Assembly (NCBI GenBank): GCA_026125285.1
Contig: JAHCLO010000003.1
Coordinates: forward strand, 309,331-373,330
Length of the DNA stretch: 64,000 nt
DNA from: Verrucomicrobiia bacterium
Lineage (GTDB): Bacteria > Verrucomicrobiota > Verrucomicrobiia > Limisphaerales > JADLHS01
Direction: 5' to 3'
Part shown: positions 9,498-18,853 of the stretch, in pieces
How the letters are laid out: each line of letters starts with the position of its first letter
How positions within the stretch are numbered: the first letter of the stretch is position 1
Notes under the pieces: model-generated
Database searches by the model: none
What the model was told of the DNA's origin: nothing
What the model saw: only the letters and a program-made list of their open reading frames with translations
Made by a program: the position numbers and the translations under genes

Positions 9498-9962
9498 CTA
9501 TGCCGGACGGACCTTGAACAAGGGTTGGCCAAACTCCACCGGCTTGGCGTTTTCCACGAGCACTTGGGTAATGACGCCTTTGACCTCGGATTTGATCTCG
9601 TTCATTACCTTCATCGCCTCAATAATGCATACCACCGTGTCCGGATTGACCTCCGAGCCAATTTCAACATAACTAGCCGACTCCGGCGAGGGTGTGCGAT
9701 AGAATGTCCCAATCATTGGCGATTTGATCTCCACCTCGTTGATGGTGGCCGGCCCTGCGGCTGTGGCTGCAACCGCGACGGGAATTGCTGGAGGCGGCGA
9801 GGCATAAGTTACCGTGGGAGCTTCATCATACGGCGAGGTGGCGCCACCACCGTTCGCGCCTCGCTTCAGTCTGATCTTGAAGTCCTGTTTCTCGAGTTCA
9901 AACTCCGAGACGGAGTTCTTTCTCATAAGATCAATGATTGCCTTGATGTCTTTTAAGTCCAC
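9498..9962 (-). CDS. accB: Acetyl-CoA carboxylase biotin carboxyl carrier protein
   Basis: 154 residues starting at a GTG. An N-terminal helical region (MDLKDIKAIIDLMRKN) is joined by an Ala/Pro-rich linker (about residues 40-75) to the biotinyl domain. The biotin-accepting lysine is K118 in EAMKVMNE. It carries the carboxyl group between AccC and the carboxyltransferase. It lies upstream of accC in the same operon. Confidence 0.96.
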   Translation of the reverse strand: MDLKDIKAIIDLMRKNSVSEFELEKQDFKIRLKRGANGGGATSPYDEAPTVTYASPPPAIPVAVAATAAGPATINEVEIKSPMIGTFYRTPSPESASYVEIGSEVNPDTVVCIIEAMKVMNEIKSEVKGVITQVLVENAKPVEFGQPLFKVRPA

Positions 9963-10174
9963 GTTCTTTGATCGTTAAAGTCCCACCAGCCTGACCAAGC
10001 TGAACCCATCTGCCGCACAACTAAAAAAGCAGATGCCGAACTTCGACTCTGCTTGTCACGTTGTTTAATTTGACCGCAGCATAGAGGGCGTGAAAAACAC
10101 CGTCAAGCGGCAAATAGGCAATCCAATTCAGCCAACAAAACGCCATAAAACTCAAAAAACATGGAACATCCGGC

Positions 10175-10615
10175 CTATTTCAACAAAGCGTTAACGTTAA
10201 GCGCCGCAGTCAGTGCCAAAGTGTAAGAATGAAAGCCAAAACCACTGATCTGACCTTGGCAAACCGCTGCAATGAGTGATTTGTGACGAAAATGCTCCCT
10301 CGCATGAATGTTGGAGAGATGAATCTCAATCACCGGCAGCTTGATCGCCGCAATTGCGTCCCGCAACGCAATGCTGGTGTGCGTGTAGGCTGCGGCGTTC
10401 AACACCACGACATCCCAGGCCTCCGGAGCTTGTTGAATCCAGGTCACCAGTTCGCCCTCGGTGTTGGTTTGTCTAAACTCAACCTCCGCGCCCACGGCGG
10501 TTGCCTGCTTCCGCACCTCATTCTCTATCTGCGCCAATGTCGTCTTTCCGTAAACCCCGGTTTCCCTCTGTCCCAAGAGGTTCAGATTCGGACCGTTCAA
10601 GAACAGGATTTTCAT
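10175..10615 (-). CDS. aroQ: 3-dehydroquinate dehydratase, type II
   Basis: Converts 3-dehydroquinate to 3-dehydroshikimate in the shikimate pathway. 146 residues from ATG 10615; the open frame continues far upstream, but family homology begins at MKILFLNGPNLNLLG. Active-site elements are present: the mobile loop RETGVYG with its Arg and Tyr, NAAAYTHTSIALRDA, and EIHLSNIHAREHFRH with the catalytic His. It lies 212 bp upstream of accB on the same strand. That gap is AT-richer than its surroundings and may hold an acc promoter. Confidence 0.95.
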   Translation of the reverse strand: MKILFLNGPNLNLLGQRETGVYGKTTLAQIENEVRKQATAVGAEVEFRQTNTEGELVTWIQQAPEAWDVVVLNAAAYTHTSIALRDAIAAIKLPVIEIHLSNIHAREHFRHKSLIAAVCQGQISGFGFHSYTLALTAALNVNALLK

Positions 10616-10747
10616 CGTCGGGATGGAGACTAAGTGGTGGGGGTAATTTTGTCGAGCCGTCGCGGGCCGTCGCAGGCGGGTGTCGCGGGCCGGTGTCGCC
10701 CAAGAACTGGATTGTCGTCGCTCCAACGTCACGTAGGATTCCCGCGC

Positions 10748-11416
10748 ATGGAAGTCTTTATCATTGTCACGGTGTTGTGGGTCTTCTCGGTCTGCCTGCA
10801 CGAGTTTGGGCACGCGTGGGTGGCGAATATGGGCGGCGACTACACGGTGCGCGAGAAGGGTTATCTTACGCTCAATCCACTGCGCTACACACATCCGGTT
10901 TACAGTTTGGTGATGCCGGTGTTGTTCGTGATGCTCGGCGGTATCGGCCTGCCGGGCGGCGCGGTTTACATCGAGCGCCATCTCCTGCGTTCGCGGGCCT
11001 GGGATACGTGGGTTTCCCTGGCCGGTCCCGCGATGAATCTTTGCTTCGTGACTCTGATCAGTCTCGGCTTCAAGCTCGGCTGGCTGCGGAATGATCCCGA
11101 GAGCCTGTCCTCCGTTTCCCTCGGCTTTCTGCTCCAACTCCAAGTCAGCGCGCTCATCTTGAACCTACTGCCCGTGCCGCCGCTGGATGGGTTTCAAGCC
11201 CTCGCACCGTGGCTGCCCCACGACTTGCGGGAACGACTCCATGGAATGTCCAATTACGGCATGTTGATCCTTGTTGCGGCGCTGTGGTTGATCGAACCGT
11301 TCAACCGGGTGTTTTGGAGCACGATTTTTCAAATCAGTGATTGGCTGGGAGTGCATCCTTACCTCGGAATCACCGGTTGGCGGACCTTCCGCTTCTGGGA
11401 GCAAGGCGGGTTCTGA
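10748..11416 (+). CDS. Membrane zinc metalloprotease, site-2 protease family (M50)
   Basis: About 222 residues with several membrane helices. The zinc motif HEFGH sits in the first helix (about residue 18), and the second metal ligand motif NLLPVPPLDG is present in a later helix. This compact form has no PDZ domain and resembles the small M50B rhomboid-like site-2 protease homologues. It probably cleaves substrates within the membrane; the target is unknown. The open frame extends 38 codons upstream, but the first helix begins right at ATG 10748. It is divergent from aroQ. Confidence 0.88.
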   Translation: MEVFIIVTVLWVFSVCLHEFGHAWVANMGGDYTVREKGYLTLNPLRYTHPVYSLVMPVLFVMLGGIGLPGGAVYIERHLLRSRAWDTWVSLAGPAMNLCFVTLISLGFKLGWLRNDPESLSSVSLGFLLQLQVSALILNLLPVPPLDGFQALAPWLPHDLRERLHGMSNYGMLILVAALWLIEPFNRVFWSTIFQISDWLGVHPYLGITGWRTFRFWEQGGF

Positions 11417-11484
11417 GCTCCAAACGTCGCCGCGGGGATTTCCCCGTTGTGCTTTACTCCGTCGTGCGGGAATAATTCCCGCCG

Positions 11485-12657
11485 ATGATCAAGAAAGACA
11501 CTTCGCCGTCTGGACCGAGTTACCGTTGGCCGTGGTTGCTACTCGCGGCCATTCTGCTGGGAATTCTGCTGGCCGTGCTTTGGCTCACGGCAGAAACGCG
11601 GCGGCTCAAGGAGCAACGCCAGTATGATTTCGTTCCCGGGGAGGAATCCGCCGCTGCCGCTCCGTCGCCTGCCAGCGCAGCTCTGGCCGGTTCCTTGACC
11701 AACGACATGGTGTGGGTTCCCGGCGGCACATTCTGGATGGGCTCGGCGGAGGGGCAGGTGGACGAGAAGCCCGTGCATCAGGTGACGGTGGACGGATTCT
11801 GGATGGACAAGACCGAAGTGACGAACGAGCAGTTCGAGCGATTCGTCCGCGCCACGCGGTACGTGACCGTGGCGGAACGCAAGCCGGACCCCCGCGATTT
11901 TCCCGGGGTGCCAACGGAAAACCTGGTGCCGGGATCAATCGTCTTTTCGCCGCCAACGCTGGAGGAACTCAACCGCGAACTGGCTGAAGCCGGCATGACG
12001 CCGCTCAAGTCGTTTCCGTTGGACAATCATTTCATCTGGTGGCGCTACGTGCCGGGCGCTAACTGGCGTCAGCCCGAAGGTCCGGGTTCCGACATTCGGG
12101 GACGGGAGAAGCATCCGGTGGTGCATGTTGCGTGGGACGACGCGATGGCCTACTGCCAGTGGGCGGGCAAGCGGTTGCCCACGGAGGCGGAATGGGAATT
12201 CGCCGCGCGCGGGGGTCTGGATCGCAAGCACTATGCCTGGGGCGACGAGTTGACGCCCGGCTGCAAATGGCTCGCCAATCTCTGGCAGGGTGAGTTTCCG
12301 CTCAAGAACACACTGGACGACGGCTTTCGCGGCACGGCACCCGTGGCTTCCTATCCGCCGAACCCCTATGGCGTCCACGATCTGGCGGGCAACGTCTGGG
12401 AATGGTGCGCGGACTGGTACTTGCCGGATTACTACGCGCACAGTCCGCCAAAAAATCCCCCCGGCCCGGACACGAGCTTCGACCCCAACGAACCCGGCGT
12501 GATGAAGCGCGTGCAGCGCGGCGGATCGTTTCTGTGCAACGAAGTCTGGTCCACGGGCTATCGTCCTGCCTATCGCATGAAGAACTCGCCGGACACGGGA
12601 ATGCAGCACACCGGTTTCCGGTGCGTGAAGTCTGGGCCGGCGACCGGCGCTCTATGA
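11485..12657 (+). CDS. Membrane-anchored formylglycine-generating-enzyme-like protein
   Basis: 390 residues. An N-terminal membrane anchor (WPWLLLAAILLGILLAVLWL, about 15-34) is followed by a full SUMF1/FGE-sulfatase domain from MVWVPGGTFWMGS to HTGFRCV. Family landmarks: DKTEVTNEQFERF, RLPTEAEWEFAARGG, GNVWEWCADWY. True FGE uses a CxxxxC pair to bind copper. Here the motif is RGGSFLCNEVWS: Cys351 is present but the second Cys is Ser356. Oxidation of sulfatase cysteines is therefore doubtful; a related oxygenase or a structural role is possible. No sulfatase gene of the usual CxPxR type adjoins it. Confidence 0.85.
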   Translation: MIKKDTSPSGPSYRWPWLLLAAILLGILLAVLWLTAETRRLKEQRQYDFVPGEESAAAAPSPASAALAGSLTNDMVWVPGGTFWMGSAEGQVDEKPVHQVTVDGFWMDKTEVTNEQFERFVRATRYVTVAERKPDPRDFPGVPTENLVPGSIVFSPPTLEELNRELAEAGMTPLKSFPLDNHFIWWRYVPGANWRQPEGPGSDIRGREKHPVVHVAWDDAMAYCQWAGKRLPTEAEWEFAARGGLDRKHYAWGDELTPGCKWLANLWQGEFPLKNTLDDGFRGTAPVASYPPNPYGVHDLAGNVWEWCADWYLPDYYAHSPPKNPPGPDTSFDPNEPGVMKRVQRGGSFLCNEVWSTGYRPAYRMKNSPDTGMQHTGFRCVKSGPATGAL

Positions 12658-12798
12658 AGGCCTTCTTCCCTTTCGCGCGCGAGGCAATCCACGCATCAAT
12701 ACTACTCCAGTGATGAGAATCGCGATTGGTCCTGTCCCCCTGGTAAGTTGGATTGGTTTTTGCCTATTCCGGGCGCGTGTGCTAAGAGGGACTCTGGA

Positions 12799-13596
12799 AT
12801 GAAACTGCGCCGCCAGTTCGCGAAGCCGCAGCCGGCTCGAACCTCGAGGCGGCGGCCACGGGCGGCCTTCACCCTCATCGAATTGCTGGTGGTGATTGCC
12901 ATCATCGCGATTCTGGCGGCGATGCTGTTGCCGGCGCTGCAGCGTGCCAAGGTGGCGAGCAAGAATACCTACTGCAAAAACAATCTGCGCCAACTGGGCC
13001 TGGCCCTGCAGATGTATGGCTCGGATACCGGCGTCTATCCCTACACCGTGGATGCCAACGTATCCAAAACCTGGTATCACTTCCTTGCGCCCCACTACGG
13101 AAACAACTTCAACCTTATGACCTGCCCGACGTTCAAGGGCGAATGGCCAATTGAACAGGCGATCGTCTGGGTGTTTGGCAACGCGTATCATCGTGGCCCG
13201 ACCGCTCCCGGCCGGGTGGCTGGCGTCAGTTACGGTTACAACGGCTTTGGCGTGGGCTCGGCGAACGCCACCAGTTGGACGGCCAATCTCGGTTTGGGAA
13301 TGGTGGTGAATCCCGGTCAAACGCTGCCCGCCCGCAAGGAAAGTGAATTGGTGGCACCAGCGGACATGATTGCCATGGCGGATTCCATGCCGCAACCGGG
13401 GTTTACCAACATCTACGCTTTCCTGCTTTCGATCAGCAGCGTGCCCACGCCGGAACGGCACAATGGCGGCGCGAACATCGCCTTTGCCGACGGCCACGTC
13501 ATCACCGACCGCAACGAGAACTTGGTAAAAGACAATGAATTCAACCGCCGGCGCTGGAACTTTGACCATCAACCACACTTGGAGGTCCAATTCTGA
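12799..13596 (+). CDS. Type II secretion-type pseudopilin with H-X9-DG box
   Basis: 265 residues. Start ATG 12799 has AAGAGGG 9 bases upstream. A basic leader ends at the prepilin peptidase site: [25 protein letters not shown], with Phe+1 and Glu+5. Cleavage and N-methylation by the prepilin peptidase are expected. The C-terminus has [15 protein letters not shown], the H-X9-DG motif of the large family expanded in Verrucomicrobia and Planctomycetes. Role within the envelope is unknown. It stands alone, with no secretion genes beside it. Confidence 0.92.
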   Translation: MKLRRQFAKPQPARTSRRRPRAAFTLIELLVVIAIIAILAAMLLPALQRAKVASKNTYCKNNLRQLGLALQMYGSDTGVYPYTVDANVSKTWYHFLAPHYGNNFNLMTCPTFKGEWPIEQAIVWVFGNAYHRGPTAPGRVAGVSYGYNGFGVGSANATSWTANLGLGMVVNPGQTLPARKESELVAPADMIAMADSMPQPGFTNIYAFLLSISSVPTPERHNGGANIAFADGHVITDRNENLVKDNEFNRRRWNFDHQPHLEVQF

Positions 13597-13900
13597 GCGT
13601 CGCACCACCATCCTTCTGCTTTACCCTGAACCTTGCGGGTGTAGCCGCCGAAGTAATGAAGCGGACACGCTTGAGTGGCGACTATTTCCGCCTCCTCACG
13701 TCGGCGGCTACGGTGCTGGGGAGCAAGACAAGAGACTTCGTTTGAAGATTTCCTCGCTCAACAAGCGAACCGGCTGGCAACCAGCTTCGCGCGATCACCA
13801 CGCCAAGAGCCAATCGCACAGCAGCGCTCCAATGAACCAGACCACAACCTCCGCTCCGTTTAACCTAGCCTTCCACCAAGCAATGGTGGATTCCCTCTGA
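13597..13900. other. Intergenic region with one palindromic repeat
   Basis: No convincing gene. It holds the 71-bp palindrome at 13641-13711 and otherwise unremarkable sequence leading to the GTG start of thiD. Confidence 0.6.
13641..13711. repeat. 71-bp palindromic repeat, intergenic copy
   Basis: Begins GTAGCCGCCGAAGTAATGAA and ends in a near-inverted copy finishing TCGGCGGCTAC. It has the same length, and the same ends in inverted orientation, as the copy at 38471-38541 inside the carbamoyltransferase gene. Read as its reverse complement, its first 27 bases match that copy exactly. Confidence 0.8.
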
Positions 13901-14692
13901 GTGAAGACTTTACCCATCGCCCTCACGATTGCCGGTTCGGACAGCGGCGGCGGCGCCGGCATCCAGGCGGACCTGAAGACGTTTGCCGCATTCGGGGTTC
14001 ACGGAACGAGCGCCATCACCTGCATCACGGCCCAGAATCCCAAACGTGTCACCGGCATTCAGCCCATCCGCGCCGACATGGTCCGTCGGCAGATCGAATC
14101 CGTGTTCGACGAACTGCGCCCGCTCGCCGTCAAAACCGGGATGCTTTACTCGGCGAAGATCATTCGCACGGTGGCCGAGTTCTTTTCGCACGGTCAACGT
14201 CCGCCGCTGGTGGTGGATCCGGTCATGGTGGCCACCAGCGGCGCCGTGTTGCTCAAGCCGGCAGCCATTCGCGATTTGAAACAGCATTTGCTGCCGCTGG
14301 CAACGTTGATCACCCCCAATCTGGACGAAGCGCAACTGCTCGTGGGTCGCAAGCTGCGTTCCGTGGAGGATTTGAAGACCGCTGCGTGGGAGTTGCAGGA
14401 GGCGTACGGTTGCGCGGTGTTGGTCAAAGGCGGTCACCTGCACACCGGCCCGGCAGCGATGGATGTTTTCTTTGACGGGCGGGCGTTGAAGCTGCTGACC
14501 GCATCGCGCGTGCGCGGAGTCTCAACGCACGGTACGGGTTGTACGTATTCGGCGGCCATCGCCGCGGCTCTGGCGCGCGGGCGTAATCTTTCGCGTGCCG
14601 TAGAACTGGCCAAGCGTTACATCACGCGCGCCATCGGCGGCAGCCACCGCGTGGCCCGCCACACGGTACTGCGGCACGGGACGGTGGTTTGA
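13901..14692 (+). CDS. thiD: Hydroxymethylpyrimidine/phosphomethylpyrimidine kinase
   Basis: Phosphorylates HMP and HMP-phosphate for thiamine synthesis. 263 residues from a GTG start. Ribokinase-fold signatures: [22 protein letters not shown] at the N-terminus, [20 protein letters not shown], and the anion-hole/catalytic loop [15 protein letters not shown] with its Cys-Gly loop. The length is typical and no fused thiE domain is present. No other thiamine gene is nearby. Confidence 0.94.
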   Translation: MKTLPIALTIAGSDSGGGAGIQADLKTFAAFGVHGTSAITCITAQNPKRVTGIQPIRADMVRRQIESVFDELRPLAVKTGMLYSAKIIRTVAEFFSHGQRPPLVVDPVMVATSGAVLLKPAAIRDLKQHLLPLATLITPNLDEAQLLVGRKLRSVEDLKTAAWELQEAYGCAVLVKGGHLHTGPAAMDVFFDGRALKLLTASRVRGVSTHGTGCTYSAAIAAALARGRNLSRAVELAKRYITRAIGGSHRVARHTVLRHGTVV

Positions 14693-14768
14693 ACAAGCTT
14701 TGGGATACAGGTCGCCTTCAGATTTGCTGTGGATTTTTCCGGTGCGTCGGGGCTAGGATGGGATCGTT

Positions 14769-16163
14769 ATGCCGGACAAAAGCGTGAATGAAATTCCACG
14801 GGAGGTGCGCCCCTTGTTCACCAAGGGCAATGACGCACTGGTGCGGGAGAACTTTGACTACGCCATCAGCTTGTTCACCCAGGTCCTGGACCGGGAGCCG
14901 GCCGTTTATGAATGTCGCAAAGCGTTGCGCAAGGCGCAGTTTGGCAAGGCGGGGAGCGGCCGCAGCTTCTTCAAGAAGGTGATGAGCAGCGCCGGTTCTT
15001 CGCCGGGCGTGGTCCGGGCGCAGGTGGCGTTGCGCAAGAATCCCGCGGAGGCACTACAACTCGCGGAACATGTCCTCAACGGCGATCCCACCAATTCCGG
15101 GGCGCACAAGGTGGTGGTGGAAGCCGCCACGGCACTGGACTTGCCACACACGGCGGTGTTGTCGCTGGAAATCCTGGCGCGAAATCATCCCAAGGACAAG
15201 AACATCGCCATCCAACTGGCCAATGCCCTCGCTGGCATCGGCGAAGTGCAACGCGCGGAAACGACTTTGGTGGAATTGGCCCGGTCAATGCCGAATGACA
15301 TTGAACTCGCCCAGGCGCTGAAGAATGTGGCGGCCAAGCGCACCATGCACGAGGGAGGTTACAACACCCTCGCCGAGGGTGAAGGTTCGTACCGCGACAT
15401 CCTCAAGAACGAGGCGGAAGCCGTGGCGCTGGAGCAGGAACAACGCGTGCAAAAGACCGAGGACACCGCCGAACGGTTGATTCAGGAATACGAAACCCGC
15501 AGCCAGACCGAGCCGGGCAACCTCAAACTCATCCGGTCGCTGGCGGAACTTTATACGCAGAAGAATCAGTTTGACCGCGCGCTCCAGTATTATGATCGAG
15601 TCAAAGCGAGTGAGATGGGCAACGACCCTTCCCTTGATCGTGCCATCGCCTCGACGAGGGTGCGCCAATTCGATCATGAGATCGAAACCTTGGACCCCAA
15701 TGCCGCCGATTATTCCTCCTGCGTGGCGGAGCTTAACGCCGGGAAACTGGCGTTTCAACTCGCCGAATGTCAGCAGCGCGTGGAGAAATACCCGACCGAC
15801 CTGGGCATGCGCTTCGAGTTGGGCGTGCTTCTGTTTCAAGCCGGCAAAATCAGCGAGGCGATCGCGGAATTTCAACGCGCCCAGGGCAATCCACACAAGC
15901 GCATCGCTGCCCTGAACTATCTCGCGCAATGCTTCGCCCGCCGGAAGATCTTCGACCTGGCTGCTGACACGCTACAGGACGCCATCAAGGAGAAGTTGGT
16001 GTTGGATGACGAGAAGAAGGAGTTGATCTACAACCTTGGCCGGGTGTTTGAGGACATGGACAAGAAAGCGGAGGCCATTGAGCAGTTCAAGCTTATCTAC
16101 AAGGTGGACTCCAGCTACCGTGACGTGGGGGCCAAGGTGGACGCCTTTTATGCCGGGCAGTGA
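14769..16163 (+). CDS. Tetratricopeptide-repeat protein
   Basis: 464 residues without a signal peptide. Helical repeats run throughout: an N-terminal unit (ALVRENFDYAISLFTQVLDREP), several in the middle, and clear TPRs near the C-terminus (GVLLFQAGKISEAIAEFQRAQGNP, YNLGRVFEDMDKKAEAIEQFKLIYKVD). A charged Glu/Gln-rich segment around residues 215-245 probably forms a coiled coil. Probably a cytoplasmic scaffold. No enzymatic domain is visible and the partner is unknown. Confidence 0.85.
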   Translation: MPDKSVNEIPREVRPLFTKGNDALVRENFDYAISLFTQVLDREPAVYECRKALRKAQFGKAGSGRSFFKKVMSSAGSSPGVVRAQVALRKNPAEALQLAEHVLNGDPTNSGAHKVVVEAATALDLPHTAVLSLEILARNHPKDKNIAIQLANALAGIGEVQRAETTLVELARSMPNDIELAQALKNVAAKRTMHEGGYNTLAEGEGSYRDILKNEAEAVALEQEQRVQKTEDTAERLIQEYETRSQTEPGNLKLIRSLAELYTQKNQFDRALQYYDRVKASEMGNDPSLDRAIASTRVRQFDHEIETLDPNAADYSSCVAELNAGKLAFQLAECQQRVEKYPTDLGMRFELGVLLFQAGKISEAIAEFQRAQGNPHKRIAALNYLAQCFARRKIFDLAADTLQDAIKEKLVLDDEKKELIYNLGRVFEDMDKKAEAIEQFKLIYKVDSSYRDVGAKVDAFYAGQ

Positions 16164-16278
16164 CGGGTAGGCTGCGGCGCTCCAACTCAAGTTTTGCTCC
16201 AAAATTCCAGAATCCAGGAAACCGCCCGAAATTCAGACTTGTCTGTGTGTGCCCGGTTGTTATTGTTCCGCCCCTTTT

Positions 16279-16524
16279 ATGAAAGCTGACATTCATCCTA
16301 AGTATGTGGACGCTGAAATTCGTTGCGCGTGCGGCAACGTGATCAAGACGCGTTCCACCAAGCCGGTCATCATTGTGGGTATTTGCAACGTGTGTCATCC
16401 GTTTTACACCGGCCAGCAGAAGTTCGTGGATACCGCCGGGCGCGTGGACAAATTCCAGCAGCGCGCCGCCAAGACGCAGGCCGTGCAGGCCGCGTTTGCC
16501 GCCACCAAGAAGAAACGGAAGTAG
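16279..16524 (+). CDS. rpmE: 50S ribosomal protein L31
   Basis: 81 residues beginning [20 protein letters not shown]; the ATG at 16279 matches the normal family start although the frame is open earlier. Zinc-binding cysteines are present (CACG and CNVCHPFY), so this is the zinc-containing form. The Lys-rich C-terminal tail is slightly longer than usual. A strong terminator follows, separating it from prfA. Confidence 0.96.
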   Translation: MKADIHPKYVDAEIRCACGNVIKTRSTKPVIIVGICNVCHPFYTGQQKFVDTAGRVDKFQQRAAKTQAVQAAFAATKKKRK

Positions 16525-16534
16525 CCGCCCCTTT

Positions 16535-16582
16535 CCCCCCGCCCGCTCTCCCATTACCCGGGACGGCGGGCGGGCTTTTTTT
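16535..16582 (+). terminator. Rho-independent terminator after rpmE
   Basis: A GC-rich stem (CCCGCCCGC pairing with GCGGGCGGG around a loop of about 20 bases) is followed directly by a run of seven T. It lies between rpmE and prfA, six bases before the prfA start. Confidence 0.85.
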
Positions 16583-16587
16583 ACCCC

Positions 16588-17673
16588 ATGGATTTGCGTC
16601 CGCACATCGAGCGATTCCGCCGCCGCTTTGCCGAGGTCGAGGCTGCTTTGAGCGATCCGAAGCTCTTCGACAACCCGTCGCGCGCACAGGAACTCGCCCG
16701 GGAGTACGCCCGGCTCAAGGAGTTGGTGACCACGGGAGAGAGTTATCTGCGCACCCTCGGACAACTGGAGGAAAACCGCGCGTTGCTGCAAGGTGAACCT
16801 GCGGACTCCGAGCTGGCGCAAATGGCCAAGGACGAAATCGCGCGACTGGAAACGGCGGAACGGCGGCTGGGCCAGGCGGTGCAATTCGGTTTGGTGCCGC
16901 CGGATCGCAATGATTCGCGCAATACGATCCTCGAAATCCGCGCCGGCGCCGGCGGCCAGGAATCGGCGCTCTTTGCCGCCGACTTGCAGCGGATGTACAC
17001 CCGCTACGCCGAAGCGCGCGGCTGGAAAGTGGAAATCATGGATGCCAGCCCGTCGGACCTCGGCGGTTTCAAGGAAGTGATCTTTCAGATTTCGGGGCAG
17101 GACGTTTTCAAGCGGTTGAAATACGAGAGCGGCGTGCATCGGGTTCAACGCGTACCGGCCACCGAAGCCCAGGGCCGCATCCACACGAGCACTTGTACGG
17201 TGGCGGTGCTGCCCGAAGCCGAGGAAGTGGACCTCGAAATCAAACCCGAAGAACTCGACATCACCGTCTGCCGCGCGTCCGGGCCGGGCGGACAGGGCGT
17301 CAACACCACGGATTCCGCGGTGCAAATCCTGCACAAGCCAACCGGTTTGATCGTTCGCTGTTCGGACGAACGCTCGCAGTTGAAGAATCGGGCCAAGGCT
17401 TTGAAAGTGCTGCGCGCCCGCCTGCTGGATGCCCGCGTGGCGGAGGAGAACGCCAAGTATGCCGCGCAACGCAAGGCCCAGGTGGGCACCGGTGAACGCA
17501 ACGAGCGCATCCGCACCTACAATTTTCCCCAGAACCGCGTGACGGATCATCGCATTGAACTCACGCTCTACAACCTGCCGGCAGTGATCGAGGGCGACAT
17601 TGATCCCGTGATTGAACCGCTGATGGCCCACGATTTGGAGGAGCGATTGGCGGCGCTTCAGGCGGTACACTGA
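16588..17673 (+). CDS. prfA: Peptide chain release factor 1
   Basis: 361 residues, normal length. Releases finished proteins at UAG and UAA codons. The catalytic GGQ lies in RASGPGGQGVNTTDSAVQI, whose Gln is the methylation target of PrmC. The central domain carries the usual acidic helices. The codon-recognition segment contains RVPATEAQGRIHTST; its PAT tripeptide is the RF1 motif, distinguishing it from RF2 (SPF). The gene overlaps the next by one base (TGATG), so translation is probably coupled. Confidence 0.96.
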   Translation: MDLRPHIERFRRRFAEVEAALSDPKLFDNPSRAQELAREYARLKELVTTGESYLRTLGQLEENRALLQGEPADSELAQMAKDEIARLETAERRLGQAVQFGLVPPDRNDSRNTILEIRAGAGGQESALFAADLQRMYTRYAEARGWKVEIMDASPSDLGGFKEVIFQISGQDVFKRLKYESGVHRVQRVPATEAQGRIHTSTCTVAVLPEAEEVDLEIKPEELDITVCRASGPGGQGVNTTDSAVQILHKPTGLIVRCSDERSQLKNRAKALKVLRARLLDARVAEENAKYAAQRKAQVGTGERNERIRTYNFPQNRVTDHRIELTLYNLPAVIEGDIDPVIEPLMAHDLEERLAALQAVH

Positions 17674-18254
17674 TGAAACGGGTATGTGTCTTTTGCGGTT
17701 CGAGCCGGGGGAATGTCGCCAGTTTCGCGGTTGCCGCCCAAGCGCTCGGCGAGGCGCTGGCCGCGCGTGATTGTGAACTGGTGTTCGGCGGTTCGCATGT
17801 TGGCCTGATGGGCGTGGTGGCGGACGCAGTGCTCGCCAAGGGCGGAAATGTCACCGGCGTGCTGCCGCGCTTCATGGCGGACAAGGAACTCGCGCATTCC
17901 CGGCTCACTCAACTGCATCTCGTGGACACGATGCACGAGCGCAAACAACTCATGGCCGAACTGGCGGACGGCTTTATCGCCCTGCCGGGCGGCTTTGGCA
18001 CGCTGGAAGAAATCTTTGAAGCGATTACCTGGCAGCAGTTGCACCTGCACGACTGTCCGTGCGGATTGCTGAACGTGGACGGTTATTTCGATGCGTTGCT
18101 GGAATTCCTGCGCGGCTCGGTTGCGGGCGGCTTCGTGCGGCCGGCGCATTTCGACCAATTGATCGTTGCCGCCACGCCCGCGGAATTGCTCGACCGGTTT
18201 GCCGTGTACCAGCCGGAGCGCGCGGAGAAATGGATTTCGCGCAAACTGATTTGA
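17673..18254 (+). CDS. LOG-family (TIGR00730-type) nucleotide phosphoribohydrolase
   Basis: 193 residues with a Rossmann fold. CVFCGSSRGN at the N-terminus and the LOG signature PGGFGTLEE are present. Characterised relatives remove ribose 5-phosphate from nucleoside monophosphates, including cytokinin precursors. Many bacterial members have a housekeeping role instead. The start overlaps the prfA stop, and a HAD phosphatase follows 8 bp later, suggesting a prfA-LOG-HAD operon. Confidence 0.9.
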   Translation: MKRVCVFCGSSRGNVASFAVAAQALGEALAARDCELVFGGSHVGLMGVVADAVLAKGGNVTGVLPRFMADKELAHSRLTQLHLVDTMHERKQLMAELADGFIALPGGFGTLEEIFEAITWQQLHLHDCPCGLLNVDGYFDALLEFLRGSVAGGFVRPAHFDQLIVAATPAELLDRFAVYQPERAEKWISRKLI

Positions 18255-18262
18255 ACCCCACG

Positions 18263-18832
18263 ATGAAATCCCAAGGACTGATTTTTGACTGCGATGGGAC
18301 ACTGGCGGACACGATGCCGCTGCACTGGCGCGCGTGGCAGGTGATTGCCGCGCGGCACCGGTTTCACTTTCCGGAAGACCGCTTTTACTCGCTGGGCGGC
18401 GTGCCATCGCGCGACATCCTCCAGATGTTGAGCCGCGAACAAGGTGTGCCACTGGACCACCTGGCTGTGGCGCACGAGAAAGAGGCCGAGTATCTGCCGC
18501 TCGTGGCGCAGGTCGAACCCATCAACGCCGTGGTGGGTATTGCACGGGAGAACTTCGGCAAAGTCCCCATGGCGGTGGCCACAGGCGGAACGCGCAAGAT
18601 CATCGAGCAGGTGCTAAACCATTTGGGTATCCACCATCTTTTTCAGACCATCGTCACCAGCGAGGACGTGACGCGCCAGAAACCCGCGCCGGACATTTTT
18701 CTCGAAGCGGCCCGCCGCATCGGTGTGCCGCCGCAATTCTGCCGCGCCTACGAGGACACGGACCTGGGAATGCAGGCGATTCGTGCGGCGGGCATGGACG
18801 CGGTGGATGTGCGGGAAATGTTGACGGCGTGA
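18263..18832 (+). CDS. HAD-superfamily phosphatase, beta-phosphoglucomutase-like
   Basis: 189 residues. The nucleophile motif FDCDGTLADT gives Asp9 and Asp11, followed by a helical cap and the conserved ATGGTRK (motif II), KPAPDIFLEAA (motif III Lys) and YEDTDLGMQAI (motif IV). The order matches subfamily IA phosphatases and sugar-phosphate mutases; the substrate cannot be read from sequence. ATG 18263 was chosen because the fold begins there. Follows the LOG gene. Confidence 0.9.
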   Translation: MKSQGLIFDCDGTLADTMPLHWRAWQVIAARHRFHFPEDRFYSLGGVPSRDILQMLSREQGVPLDHLAVAHEKEAEYLPLVAQVEPINAVVGIARENFGKVPMAVATGGTRKIIEQVLNHLGIHHLFQTIVTSEDVTRQKPAPDIFLEAARRIGVPPQFCRAYEDTDLGMQAIRAAGMDAVDVREMLTA

Positions 18833-18853
18833 CGCGGGAGACACGCCTCGCCT

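Noticed and set aside
8322..9956. 544-codon plus-strand open frame
   Set aside because: Antisense to accC and accB, both of which have intact catalytic motifs.
10616..11143. N-terminal extension of aroQ
   Set aside because: The fold starts at ATG 10615; the extension is antisense to the M50 protease gene.
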